This document shows positions 11,395 through 22,669 of a DNA stretch of 64,000 bases, piece after piece. Position numbers and translations under genes: made by a program. How positions within the stretch are numbered: position 1 is the stretch's first letter; each line of letters opens with the position of its first letter. The notes under the pieces are model-generated. The model made no database searches. It was not told where the DNA came from and worked only from the letters and a program-made list of their open reading frames with translations. This DNA comes from Beverwykella pulmonaria (taxonomy: Eukaryota > Ascomycota > Dothideomycetes > Pleosporales > Melanommataceae): the NCBI GenBank assembly GCA_001599595.1, contig BCHH01000004.1, positions 1,319,997 to 1,383,996 on the forward strand, read 5' to 3'.

Positions 11395-11427
11395 TTTTGG
11401 TGTCCGGGGAATTTCCGTTAGCGCGTG
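11395..11427 (-). repeat. Right terminal inverted repeat
   Basis: 33 bases, perfectly complementary to 9957-9989. Confidence 0.9.
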
Positions 11428-12115
11428 GGTGGTCGCAAAGGTACGCTAAGGCCTTAGCGCCGGAATAAGCGAGGACATGTGACAGGGTCGTCACTCCCAG
11501 CTTGCACCCTCTATGACCACAACCCCGCCTACAATTTTCTAATACAGTCGTAACCCAATAGTGCGATTCTATAATTGCTTACTAATATAGGCTAGTTTAA
11601 TACTTTTGACGAGGGTTCTCAACAGAAAGAAGCGTGGAACAGAAGGCAACCTTTGAAGGCGGTTGCTTTCATAGGTGCGTCTAGAATAGTTACCCGAAAT
11701 CAATGATAGCTCTTCTTGATTCCTCAATCTCATGTTACATGTCCACAAGGTGCGGAACAGTGACTGTGCCGCAATATCATCGTTTGCTGACCTTGCTTTC
11801 CATTCGATCTGTGCCTCAATATACTTAGAAGCCCAATCCATGTAAGATATCAACATGCATGTAGAAGGGAAGTGGGGCTAAGCTTCCGGGGTGCTAAGGG
11901 AAGCATTGCTTGGCCCGAGATATGCAAGCATCCTGACCCTAGATCCCGTAGCGTGCAGACGAAAAACGCTGATTACGAGTGCGGCGTCCATTGGATGTGT
12001 GCCGCATGACTGTGCCGCTCAAGCCAAGAGCCTCTGTGTCGCGATGCCCTAATCCCCCACCATTTTCTTGTCTCGTTTCCTCTCTTCCGCCTCCTCAGGA
12101 TTTCTGCCAGCCAAT
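11428..12115. other. Intergenic, no gene recognised
   Basis: A minus open frame at 11569-11856 has no recognisable domain. This stretch contains the upstream region of the HHE gene. Confidence 0.45.
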
Positions 12116-12945
12116 ATGCCATCTTCATCTACGCGTTGGTTCGATGGTCCGTGGTCGCTGATCGAAACGCCTTCTGCATCGAAGGACACTGTGAGTGTCT
12201 GATCAATAAGTTCACTGCTTTTCTGATGGACAACTAGAGTGATCATCCCGCTCACTATATTGCGAATGAGATGGCTTTCGCGCATAACGCCATGCTACGT
12301 GGACTCAATGCTATCTACCTCCAGGCTCCACATATCTCTTCCGAGGACGTTCAAGACTTTCAATTCTTTATAGCCTCATGGGCCTCATGGGTCCTACACC
12401 ACCACAAAATCGAAGAATCCGAAATGTTTCCTGCATTTGAATCTATCCCTGGAGTGGCACCAGGCTCTCTCCAGCACAATGTTGAGCAACATCACCAATT
12501 TGCAAACGGTTTGTCTACGTTGCTCAAGTATGCAAACGACACTTTACCAGCTGGTTATTCCGGTGTTCTGGTGCAGAACCTAATAGACGACTTTGCAAAG
12601 GCTTTGAGACAACATCTTGCTGACGAAATTGACACTTTGTGGGCAATGGACTCAGTTACACCGGGCACTGAGCATAGTGAAAAGCTCTTAGAGATCTATC
12701 AGCATTGCGAGAAAGAGGCTGGCAAGCAAGACAAACACGTAGTGCCTCCAATGGTGTTAGGCCTTTGCGACAAGACGTTCGAAGGAGGCAACGATTGGCC
12801 AAAGATGCCAATGGGGTCTGCATACTTCGTGCACTATCTTTTCGCAAGAAAGCATCGCGGTGTGTGGAGATTCCTACCATCTGACACCTGGAGGAACCCG
12901 AAGCCTTTGCAATTTGCGGGCGGCGAAAACCGCACCAACCTATGA
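12116..12945 (+). CDS. Hemerythrin-like HHE cation-binding domain protein
   Basis: Exons are 12116-12190 and 12238-12945, with a 47-bp intron (GTGAGT..CTAG, phase 0), giving 260 residues. Histidine/acidic motifs of the HHE helical bundle appear in order: DHPAHYIANEM (about 27), HHHKIEESEMFP (about 73), QHNVEQHHQF (about 100) and LRQHLADEID (about 140). The four-helix bundle binds a di-iron centre in characterised relatives. The physiological role in fungi is mostly unknown. The C-terminal 70 residues end in a basic, Trp-containing tail shared by fungal members. No signal peptide is seen, so it is probably cytosolic. Confidence 0.85.
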
Positions 12946-14353
12946 TGTATTCGCGTGTGTGTACAGAAGACGCATGCTTAATTGGATATTTTGACTTTTT
13001 TTTAATGGATACCCTTCCTATCACACTCACACTTCGCTGATATGTAAGTGAAGTTATTGTCAGCTAGCACTGTTATCTTATCACGTGTTGTATCAGCGTT
13101 GCATCATATAAGCCCTCACCGAGTATATATATTTGCAGTCATTTACTAGTTACTAATCAATCAGTTCCTTCCATTCTGTTGTTTCCTCTTATCTATTGGT
13201 TTTGAGGTTACCCAAAAATGGAGGGTCATGCTCGCTTTTCCCAATACCAAAATATGAGTGTTAAGTAAATCCGTTCCACGGGCCGTCTATGTATATTTAA
13301 GAATGGTCGTTCAGTGAAACAACATCCGGAGCCAAGGATGGCATAATTTAGTCGCGGCCAGGCATTTGCAAGTCCACGTCCTGCGTCATCTCTATATCAT
13401 CACTATGCAATCAAGCCAGTTAGATACGGCAGTCATCCCACTCGCCAAGATCCATAGGTAAAAAAGAAGAGGAGGAGGCGGAGGCATAGGAGACTAAAGC
13501 CAAGGTCATAAATGTGAGTTTGTTATACGAGAACTATATATACTCATGCAACGGCTGTAAAAAGCGCTAGGAGACCCCCCACAAGCAGGAACTGTGGCAA
13601 AGTGGTTCATACAGCAGAACGTCCTGCGGCAATTTACAGTAGCAAAAAAGCTAGAAAACGAAGCAATTGACAAATACCAGCAAGCAAACGGACTATCAAC
13701 GTGGGAGCGAAGGCGTAACGACGACGAAGAGAATGCCTGAACCTTACTCTCTCTCTATCCTTTTCTTCCCCACCACTTCCCTCCTTCCCCTCTCCCCTTC
13801 AACTCTTTCAACTCTACTATTTACTTTACGTCAGTCTCTCTTTCTTGATTTCCCCTATACATAGGGGCAAGTGTGACAGGACGGGCGGTCGACTGTTAAG
13901 GAAATAACTGTATACACTCAAGAGCGTACTAACAGTATATAAGGTACACGAAGGGTTTTCCTTGTAGATAGGTTTTTCCTTAGGCAAAAGTCTGCATGGC
14001 CCAAACCAGGGCCGGCACCAGACGGTAAATAGAACGAATAATAATATATACCCATGCAAGGGGAACTAACTAGAATGGGATGTGGTGGAACACGTAGGAC
14101 ACATGACAAGCATTACTGTTCATACCGCCGCACGCTAAATTCTGACACTAAATATTCTGACAAGCTGACAAATACGTCGTATAACGTTACATTAAAGCAC
14201 CAACTTCCATGATCTAGTTTCCGTTTCTGACACGGTGGTGCGTTATCCACAATGCTTAGTTGGTCTATTCACTCCACCCTATAATTGCTATAAGAACTCA
14301 GGATGATGTTTTGATTAGTTTCTTTCATATCATCATTCACCATAACATCCAGA
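12946..14353. other. Long intergenic stretch, no gene recognised
   Basis: AT-rich and low-complexity pieces occur, including a CT-rich tract at about 13745-13860. The short open frames at 13667-13864 and 13826-14109 arise from composition. This contains the promoter region of the SDR gene. Confidence 0.5.
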
Positions 14354-15199
14354 ATGTCTCCAAAAATTGTTCTCATCAGCGGTGCTAATCGTGGCCTGGG
14401 TCTTGGGCTCCTCCGTCTCTACCTCCAGCGCCCCAACCACATTGTCATAGCCGCAAACCGCGACCCTTCACATTTAACTTCCCAAGCACTTTTTAACCTC
14501 CCAGCTGGCAAAGGAAGTCACCTCATCGTCGTCAAGGTTGACGCATCGGTCGAGTCCGACTCTTCGAATGCCTTCAAAGCGCTTACGGCTCAGGGGATTG
14601 ACCATATCGATATTGTGATTGCGAATGCGGGCGTTTCTTATGTATGGCCAAAGGTTTCGGACTTGAAGACTGAGGATTTACTTGGACATCTCACACCAAA
14701 CTTATTTGGTGTGGTATGGTTGTACCAGGCAATGAGGGAGCTATTGGAGAAAGCACAAAAGCCGATATGGGCTACGATGGGATCGACGGCAGGATGGCTA
14801 GAGTGAGTGTACCTTCTCATAACAACCCACTCCAGTTGTTGCGAGCAATCACTCTCTTTTTGATTCATCGATAAATTACTCCGAACGTGAAATATTAAGG
14901 GTCGAACCAGAAAACAACATCCAATTCCCAATGCTGCATACGCAACATCGAAAGTAGCTGTTCATTGGCTTACTAAGCGGATCGATGCCGAAGAAGAAAA
15001 AATTGCGTCCTTCGTACTTAGTCCCGGCTGGGTCCAAACGGAACTCGGAAACGCCGGTGCAATTCACTTCGGCATGGAAGAAGCCCCTGTCACCGTGGAA
15101 GATTCATGCAGTGGCATGATGAAATTGCTTGATGGAGCAAAGAAGGAGTCACACGGAGGGAGATTGTGGGATTATACGGGAGAGCAGCTGCCATGGTAG
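14354..15199 (+). CDS. Classical short-chain dehydrogenase/reductase, NOR-1-like
   Basis: Exons are 14354-14802 and 14911-15199, with a 108-bp intron (GTGAGT..CCAG), giving 245 residues. The Rossmann motif SGANRGLG (about 9-16), the NAG motif (about 93) and the catalytic Tyr160-x3-Lys164 in AAYATSK are all present. The C-terminus ends GGRLWDYTGEQLPW. This layout resembles ketoreductases of the norsolorinic-acid reductase type, but the substrate cannot be told. No polyketide synthase is nearby. The acceptor at 14910 was chosen because the nearer AG at 14899 shifts the frame away from YATSK. A copia element sits only about 155 bp downstream of the stop. Confidence 0.85.
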
Positions 15200-15353
15200 A
15201 TTGCTGTCATAAGAACTGAGTGCTCATGAACGGTACCATATTATAAATTCCTATTGAGAAAGACCCAATTTTTTCTATGAGAATATTGAATCTATCGTTG
15301 AAAAATAATATTTTCACAAATACTGATAATAAATTATATAACTTTGAATATAA

Positions 15354-15486
15354 TGTAAGCCGAGGACACCATAATGTCACGTGGATATGCCACTGACTAA
15401 TCAGTCCGACACATATATATATCAGCTGTACATACATCACATACAATACACATTTTGACACCTCTTTCCCCACGCTCCAGCTTACA
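15354..15486 (+). repeat. 5' LTR
   Basis: 133 bp, starting TGTAAGCCGAGGACACC and ending CCAGCTTACA. It is identical base for base to 20673-20805. The ends form the inverted heptamer TGTAAGC/GCTTACA. Confidence 0.97.
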
Positions 15487-15499
15487 GTTATGAGCCCGG
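15487..15499 (+). other. Primer-binding site matching the initiator tRNA-Met anticodon arm
   Basis: Immediately after the LTR, GTTATGAGCCCGG is complementary to a GGGCTCATAAC anticodon-arm sequence (anticodon CAU). This is the same internal half-tRNA priming type known for Drosophila copia, rather than priming at the tRNA 3' end. Confidence 0.65.
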
Positions 15500-15583
15500 T
15501 TCGTGCCTAACCGCACCACCAAATATCGTTTAACTATCACCGTTGTTTATTATTTGATTCCACTTATCAACCTCGTCGTCAAC

Positions 15584-16696
15584 ATGTCTTCTACCGAACC
15601 CATTCTTCGAGGAAAACCTGACTGGGAGCACTAGATCTTTGTGGTCAAGCGAGTCGCTCAATTAGGAGGCGTATGGGAATATCTCAACCCTGAACAACCC
15701 TATCGTCCTCTTAACAAGCCTGAGAAACCTACTCGTCCAACTGCCGTTCCTAATGCTGCTGGAACTGCTTTCACCCAACCTACACAGGGAGAGCTCACGC
15801 TATACAGTTAGGATATAAGCGCATATTACAAAGATATTAAAGAGTATCAGTGATTGCAAGATAAGTTAGGACAAGTTGGATCCCACATTGCTAAAACAAT
15901 ACATTAGGATCTTATCTATTATATCCAAGACAAGGATGCTGTATATGATCAGCTCAAGGCGTTGGAAAAGCACTACTTACCTACAAGCCAGGATCAAAAA
16001 TATTAAGTTTAACAAGTATACGAATTAGCCAAGATCCTAGATGCCTGCTGAACAAATATTGAGGATTGGTGTGACGCCTTTCTTACTACCTACAATCACG
16101 CAAAACTACTCAAGTTGCCACAAGCACATGGCTTTCAACCTTACTACAATCTACTGCGAGCAATCAATCAGGTCAACCTAGGATATGCTGCTAGTATCTT
16201 GCGCGAAATCTTTACTACTAAGAAAGCCTAGGATGCAAGCCCTAACGCTCTGATACTAGAATCTGTTTAGTTATTAGCTATTGTCGCTAAATACCTCTAA
16301 TACCACCGCACTACATACTTAAAGAAGACCAATATCTATAGGGGAGCATTTAGAGTGAAACTGAACAGCAAAGAATCTCTATACAACAAGAAAAGAGCTA
16401 GGAACAGTTATAATCTAGAAAAGCTATGCCTGTGTGGTGATATGCACTACTAGGGCCAATGTCCCTACATTGTTATATTGCTAAGACTAAGAGGATTTGT
16501 TGAAGACCCTGAAAAAGCTAAGAAGATTGCTGACTTTAAGGCTAAGGACCTAAAAGGCATACTAAACAAGGTCTGTGACAGGCAGCAGCGTTACAAGAAG
16601 CGTTTTAGCAAGTGGAATAGCAAGGGTAATGGCAAGAGGGATGAATCTAATTTAATAGAGATTGACGCTGGAGACAAAACTGAAACTGCTTAGCTA
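15584..16696 (+). pseudogene. copia gag region with zinc knuckle, disrupted
   Basis: The frame opens at ATG 15584 and meets TAG after 16 codons. The same frame continues with recognisable gag-like sequence (WEYLNPEQPYRP, later LKLPQAHGF) through many stops. The CCHC knuckle is at 16427-16462: Cys-Leu-Cys-x3-His-x4-Cys, with a TAG in the middle where Trp is expected. An intact tail ORF at 16478-16693 belongs to this region and is not a separate gene. Confidence 0.8.
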
Positions 16697-19600
16697 CTGC
16701 CAACACTATATGCATTTGCAGTATTTTTATTAGCATTTAGTCCTTAAACGCATTAGTTGCAGCAGTATCCACTCCTCCACTCATGGACCCTGGATCTAGC
16801 CACTGATATCCACATTTGCAACAACCCAGCTAAATTCTAATAGGTGGCACTAGCAGCTGACAACAATATTATCCTTGCTGGCAATGCCAAGATATCTATT
16901 TAAGCATGGGGAGAAGTGACAATACCCCTATTAACACTAAGAGGCATTAAATTAACAACGCTTAAGCAGGTAGCGCTAATTCTGTCCTTCTTTACTAACC
17001 TTGTCTTACTATCACGCCTTGCATTATCAAATGTCTACTTTGACTCTGGCCACAACGTCCTGTATTAGTGAACAGGATCAACCTAGGAAGACATTGCACA
17101 TCTTACCTAATGTGGTGGTTACTGGCTTGTTGTGCACTGTACTAAGGCCATAGCACCCTATCCTTATTAACTACCCTAGCTATTTGCATATGCAACTACT
17201 AATTGTCAACCACAGTACTCTGCGCAGCCGCTTTAACCTTAGGCACTTACAAAGCCTTAGCTGCATGTCTTGATGGCACACGCAGGCAGTGAACTAATTA
17301 ACTACCTAGCTAATAATGTTATTAGTATTGAGCTACCTAAGGGATCTGCTCCTTGTACTATTAACTGCAAAGAATGTCTGCAAAATAAGGCCTACAAAAT
17401 TATATCTTAACGCATTAGACATAAGAGGGGTGCATTACGTCTATTTAAAACAGTCGCTATTAACATTATTAAGCTTAATGCCCTAGGTTACAATGGTTAT
17501 TAATATGTGTTCTATGGATTTGACCTATTCACGAAGTTCAATTTTGTATATACAATGCCCTGACGCGATAAGGAAGCACTGCTTGATATCCTTATACAAT
17601 TAGATTAAACTATTAAACGTGAGTTTAACACTACTGTTACATTTATAATTGTGGATAACAAGAGAGGATATGGCCTTAATGACAACTTAACTTATGCATA
17701 TTGCGCAGCACATAGTATCAACTTTCAGATTAGAGCACCTTATACTAAGGAGCAAAATGGTTCCACAGAACGCTTAGGAAAGAATCTGATTAAATGATCG
17801 CAATCTATAAAAGGCACATTAGACCTACTACTAGCACTTAGCCCTGAAATCTATGCAACAGTAGTATATATACTTAATTGGACGCTGACAAAAGCATTAG
17901 GCTGGAAGACTCCATTTAAGGTGGCATATAACAAGAAGCCTTTAATTGCTTACCTTTGTGTATATAGCTGTTGCGCATATGCACTCTGTACACAGATACC
18001 TAGAGGCGACAAACTGACACCACGTGCTTTGATTGGATACCTTGTTAGTTATAACTCTTTAAACATATACTGAGTATAGCTGCTGAAAGCCAGGAGCAGA
18101 GCACATCAAGGAAAGGTTATCCAAACGTGAGATGTTACCTTCAAGGAAGATCTATTCTATGATCACCGCGATGATTCTGATATACTACTACAAGGGCAAG
18201 AACTAGAGGATATCTTATAAACACTTTACATGCTACTACTTTGAAATCCAGAAGAATTGTCTAAATTAGAACACGAGCCTGATTAACCTACTAATCCTTA
18301 TTAATCTAAACAACCTTCCTATTACTATTAATTTGATCACCTTATTGATTAGAATTGAATTAATTAGTTGAGTCAAAACAAATCACATAATCAGCCATCT
18401 CATCTACCAACTCCTGATAGCTTAATATCACTATTACTGAATACCTCCCCTGATGAGCATTTGCACAGGCTGACATCAAGCACACAGTTATCAACTACAC
18501 GGTTATTGACCGTCCAGTTGACTACCTCCAAAACAAGCGACGCTTGTCAACTACATAATAAAGAAATGGCCGCTACCTCTGCTTCTACCACCACTTCCAC
18601 CAAAAAGCGCAAGTGATGAGACTTAACTGACTTAAATGCAGCACAAAATCGCGAACTTATTAATAGCAACCTGTGACAATCTTATATCCTTCTGCAAGGA
18701 TCTACTAGAACTAGGAAACTGTTGCAAAGGAATAGCAGCTTTTATATTACTAAGTGCTAGTTAACCTTTGTCGCCGCCCTATTAAAAGGACCCAAAACAC
18801 AATTTTATCAAAGCCAGCTGCCACCAGAGCTAATATCCTACAAGGAGGTGATAAAGCTCCCTTATCCACACAACTAAGGATTCTTAGCAGCTACTTAACG
18901 CAAGATTAGCACAATCCAGCGCAAAGGGACATACACAAAGATAGCCTGGAAAGACTTCAACGCCAATAATTACAAAGTTCTCCTAATAATGTAGAGATTC
19001 ACACACAAGCTTAACAGTAAAGGATATCTTACTAATTACAAAGCCAAGATCTGTGTGCGTGGCGACCTTTAGACTACTGCTAAAGACACATATACGGCCA
19101 CATTAGCTATTTAAACCTTCTAAGCTGTGATGGCTATCGCAGCTCACTTTAATCTAGAGATAAGACACTATGACGCTGTCAACGCGTTTACCAACGCTTA
19201 ATTAGAAACGCCTGTCTATTGCCACGCACTAGATGGCTTCTCTAACCCTAACCACCTATAGGAGCTGCACCGCGCACTATATAGCCTTAAGATATTACCA
19301 CTGCTATAGTACAAGGACCTTACTAAGTTGCTTAAGGAGCTAGGACTTGAAGAAGTCAAAGAAGCTCTGTGCCTGTGGATAAACAACAAGCTACTAGTAT
19401 TCTTCTATGTGGATAATATTGTTGTCCTTGTCAAACTAGGTTATACAAAAGTAATTAAACAGTTTGAACAAAAGCTCCTGCAGCAATATAAGATTAGATG
19501 TCTAGGAAAACTAACTACCTTCTGTAGAATTTAAATTTAACGCGACTAAGAAGCAGGAAAGATATAGCTATTATAAGGTGCTTATATTAACAAACTAGTG

Positions 19601-20400
19601 CTTAAATTCCTGCTACTAAAGCCTATTAAAGCTACAACACTGCTACTACTCAAGGAACTGCTTCTGTCACTAAAACAGACAGAGAATAAAGCTAATATCA
19701 CTTACTACAGTTAGCTAGTTAGATTAATTAGACACGCAGCGGAAGTTACTCAGCCCAATATTACAAAAGCATATTCTAAGCTTGCCAAATTCTTGATTAA
19801 TCTGTCACAACAACATATTAACGCCGCATATCACGTGATTGCATACCTTGGTTAGACACGTGATTAGTTACTGTGCTATAATGTATTAGTATCAACCAAC
19901 TCAGCCTATATCGCCAACTGCAAAGAACCCAACTTCTTTGGAGCCTTAGACGCATTATATGCTGATGACAAAGCCACGCGAAAAAGCTCACAAGGTTATA
20001 TCTTCTTCCTATTTGGCGGTCCTATCAACTAGAAAGCGACGCTGCAGCGCTGTGTCACCAAATCAACCACTAAATCCAAACTAATCGCTGCATTATTAGC
20101 TAGCACTAAATTAATATAGTGGTGGAGACTATTCAAATTAATCAGATTTAAGCTTGACAATGAGCAACTGCTATACTGCGACAATCAACAGACAATTCAA
20201 TTGCTAAAAGAAGCTTCTCTGCGTCTTAAAACCAAACTACAGCACGTTGATATCTATTATCACTGGCTTTGTTAAGAGGTTCAAAACAATCAAATCAATC
20301 TTGCATATATCTAGACTAATAGTCAACTAGCTAACGGTCTTACAAAGCTGTTGCCAAGACAAAGGCATGAACACTAGGTGTCACTTCTTTACTTTGAGGA
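16697..20400 (+). pseudogene. copia pol region (protease, integrase, RT, RNase H), disrupted
   Basis: Legible blocks are a protease-like WTLDLATDIHICNN segment at about 16784 (with DSG altered), the integrase zinc region and core between about 17270 and 18060 (INIIKLNALGYNG, VDNKRGYG, EQNGSTERLGK), the RT start RFTHKLNSKGYL at about 18990, YDAVNAF at about 19169, and FFYVDNIVVL at about 19403. RNase H follows as YADDKATRKSSQGY at about 19958. The RT core should read YVDD, so the second catalytic Asp is Asn. The integrase D1 position also reads Asn. Dozens of in-frame stops make this copy non-autonomous. Confidence 0.85.
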
Positions 20401-20659
20401 TTTCCCATCATAATTATTTTGTGTATCTCTTTATTTTGTATTTACTTACTGTACATTGCTGTCAATTCTTGTAAAACGGCTATCTCAAACCTCTAACCTC
20501 CATACAGAACACACGAAGCACAAATATGATCGCCCCATCTAGAACTGCACCAGCAGTGGTTGACAAGCCTGTACTACAGCAGGACAGACCCACAAATTTG
20601 CAGCTCTGCCTGAGAAAGGTAGAGGATGGCCTTCGATCGCTCCAGCTTTAAAGTTCAAA

Positions 20660-20672
20660 ACTGAGGGGGGTG
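20660..20672 (+). other. Polypurine tract
   Basis: A purine-rich ACTGAGGGGGGTG directly abuts the 3' LTR, at the expected plus-strand priming position. Confidence 0.7.
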
Positions 20673-20805
20673 TGTAAGCCGAGGACACCATAATGTCACG
20701 TGGATATGCCACTGACTAATCAGTCCGACACATATATATATCAGCTGTACATACATCACATACAATACACATTTTGACACCTCTTTCCCCACGCTCCAGC
20801 TTACA
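20673..20805 (+). repeat. 3' LTR
   Basis: 133 bp, identical to the 5' LTR, and followed by the TATAA target duplication. Confidence 0.97.
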
Positions 20806-20810
20806 TATAA

Positions 20811-21209
20811 GCTTTTATATATATTGTGGGGTGTATACAGAACGTCGTGATCACGTGTTAATCACGTGAGGCACTAGCTATCATTGGTGGCAGAGGGGGA
20901 TGATTCCCTCAGCCGCACCTCGGATAGAGATATACATGAATCAACAAGCCGTTTAGAACCCCTCATTGCAATTGCAATGGCCTTGTGATGCCAACATATA
21001 TATTTTATAGTGTTTGAGATAATCAAAAGTGGGGGCCAAAATAGCCTCAATTTTCAATATCTTGCTAACTAGAAAACATAATAATCTAAGACTCTTATTT
21101 ATTGAATTTTATATATATAATGGCTTGTATTTAAAGTTTCATAATTTATTATTAAGCACCCGCGAAGATATTTAAGACTGAAATTTTGACATTTTGGTGA
21201 AACACGTTA
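20811..21209. other. AT-rich intergenic spacer between two LTRs
   Basis: No gene. It holds a GATCACGTGTTAATCACGTG segment with two CACGTG palindromes near 20850 and long A/T runs. The composition suggests older repeat decay. Confidence 0.5.
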
Positions 21210-21342
21210 TGTAAGCTGGAGGGCGGAGGAAGAGGTGTCAAGATGTGTATTGTATGTGATGTATGTACAGCTGATATATATATGTGACGGACTGATTAGT
21301 CAGTGGCATATCCACGTGACATTATGGTGTCCTCGGCTTACA
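21210..21342 (-). repeat. Solo LTR, reverse orientation, with CGTTA target duplication
   Basis: 133 bp, the reverse complement of the copia LTR with only a handful of differences. It is flanked by perfect 5-bp duplications CGTTA at 21205-21209 and 21343-21347. A full insertion evidently lost its interior by LTR-LTR recombination. Confidence 0.93.
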
Positions 21343-21513
21343 CGTTATGCTATTGGAAGGACTGAAACGGAGTTCAGCATAGCACATTATGTAGTTACAG
21401 TATTTGGCTCCTAGTGACACTGCCGGTTTGATGGTAACAATTTTGATTCCCCTATTATAGATTATTGGGAGGGTGAAGACAGTACCTAGCTCGAAGCAAA
21501 CTCACTCGAGCCC

Positions 21514-22227
21514 CTAAACTATCCCAGTTTTACTAACGAATCGCTTCTTCAGCACGTTACCCGCAACATCGAGGTCTATATGTGTCCCCATCAATGACAG
21601 CATCTTCAGTTTCTGAAGGTCCTCTTCATCTCCGCCTACGTCACTCGCAACCGCGGCCACATCTGGACTCCCAGTACAATAGCTTGGCGGCGGATATTCA
21701 TAACATGGATCCGGCACCGCCGGCGGTTCAACGTGCAAGTACTGCATCCAGATAAATGTCTCGTCTGGTTTTTCCAAGTCGTACCATGAGCCACCATTCA
21801 AAGTGGGCGAGCCTGCATCGACACATCGCTCAATAAGTCCCAACGTCTGATTCAAGCAGTCTGCCCGGTCCTTGACAGTGCTCGAGATCGTCATCGTGAG
21901 GTCAATACCCAAAGGCGCATTTTCAGCAGTGCAGTTGTCTTGCGTTCGAAGGACAATGCCGTGACCTGAGAGAAAGGGGAAGCCCTCGCCCCAGTTGGCG
22001 TTGCTGGCACACAGTGTTTGGCGCATGGTGTGGAGATCGGGGAGAGCGCAGGTGGATTTGAAGGGTGTGCGGGCGCGAAAGCAGGATTGTTGGGGGACGG
22101 CTAAGGAGATAGAGAGAGTGAGATGTGTGAAAAGCTTGAGAGAGGGGGCTGATGCTGGTATTTTGATCAACATAGTCGATATGTATCTCATGAGCCAGAC
22201 TTGGAAAATGGGAAAAGGAAGTGGCAT
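21514..22227 (-). CDS. Probable secreted protein, unknown function
   Basis: The frame is open for 237 codons. Another Met at 22173 (residue 19) precedes a hydrophobic, signal-like stretch (LKLFTHLTLSISLAV), and I prefer it as the start. The rest has spaced cysteines (in QSCF, STCAL, TLCAS, NCTAE, DCLNQ, RCVDA, PDPCYEY, SYCTG), which suggests an extracellular disulphide-bonded domain, and a proline-rich PPAVPDP...PPPS segment. A CTTAG acceptor near residue 43 leaves open a missing upstream exon. The family is not recognised. Confidence 0.5.
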   Translation of the reverse strand: MPLPFPIFQVWLMRYISTMLIKIPASAPSLKLFTHLTLSISLAVPQQSCFRARTPFKSTCALPDLHTMRQTLCASNANWGEGFPFLSGHGIVLRTQDNCTAENAPLGIDLTMTISSTVKDRADCLNQTLGLIERCVDAGSPTLNGGSWYDLEKPDETFIWMQYLHVEPPAVPDPCYEYPPPSYCTGSPDVAAVASDVGGDEEDLQKLKMLSLMGTHIDLDVAGNVLKKRFVSKTGIV

Positions 22228-22669
22228 AACTCACAAAAATGTAGAGTCTGAGGGGTCTATTATGTACATCTTTGCTATGTTCTGGTGTCATCAACTATAG
22301 AGGTCTAGATTGACGCACGCTTAATGTATCCTCGGTCTTTATAATTTCAATGAATCGGTGCCAATCCAGACACACCACGTGTAGTGCATGATAGCATTGT
22401 TGCTCATCAATCCTGGGAAAGACCCCTTGCCAATATTTCAATTTTGTCATGGACACCACTTTTTTTCCATCTTCAACTCCCAGTCAAGCCGTATTTGGAA
22501 AAAGAGTTCCCAATGTGGATTTTGATAACTAGCATCCGGTTGTACCGGTAAGAAACCGATAGTACAGAAAAAATCTGAGAGCCGTGTTATGTTTAGCCTA
22601 ATCACATATTGGCGCACAAAATGAGGTCCAGGAATTGCGAAGATAGATGTACTAAAAATAAATAATACC
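22228..22669. other. Intergenic, no gene recognised
   Basis: AT-rich sequence upstream of the leftward gene, with no domain-bearing frame. Confidence 0.45.

Larger units (their letters stand above)
9957..11427 (+). mobile_element. Inactive Tc1/mariner-superfamily DNA transposon with 33-bp terminal inverted repeats
   Basis: The two ends, 9957-9989 and 11395-11427, are perfect 33-bp inverted copies of one another, with the core CGCTAACGGAAATTCCCCGG. They enclose a single decayed transposase reading frame. The total is about 1.47 kb, normal for a Tc1/mariner element. Flanking TA duplications could not be fixed because the outermost bases differ. The element lies between the secreted-protein gene and the hemerythrin-like gene. 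Confidence 0.88.
15354..20805 (+). mobile_element. Full-length Ty1/copia LTR retrotransposon, coding region inactivated
   Basis: Two identical 133-bp LTRs (15354-15486, 20673-20805) with TG...CA ends bound a 5.45-kb element. It is flanked by a perfect 5-bp target duplication TATAA (15349-15353 and 20806-20810). A primer-binding site follows the 5' LTR and a polypurine run precedes the 3' LTR. Inside, the order is gag, zinc knuckle, protease, integrase, reverse transcriptase and RNase H, which is the copia order with integrase before RT. One continuous frame is broken by many TAG, TAA and TGA codons. Confidence 0.95.

Noticed and set aside
13667..14109. Short frames in the CT-rich tract
   Set aside because: Low-complexity composition on both strands, with no domain, signal or splice structure.
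14891..14903. Nearer acceptor AG for the NOR-1-like SDR intron
   Set aside because: It shifts the reading frame and destroys the YATSK catalytic motif; the acceptor at 14910 keeps it.
16478..19534. Open frames at 16478-16693, 18368-18616 and 19328-19534 as separate genes
   Set aside because: They are stop-free pieces of the disrupted copia gag-pol frame.
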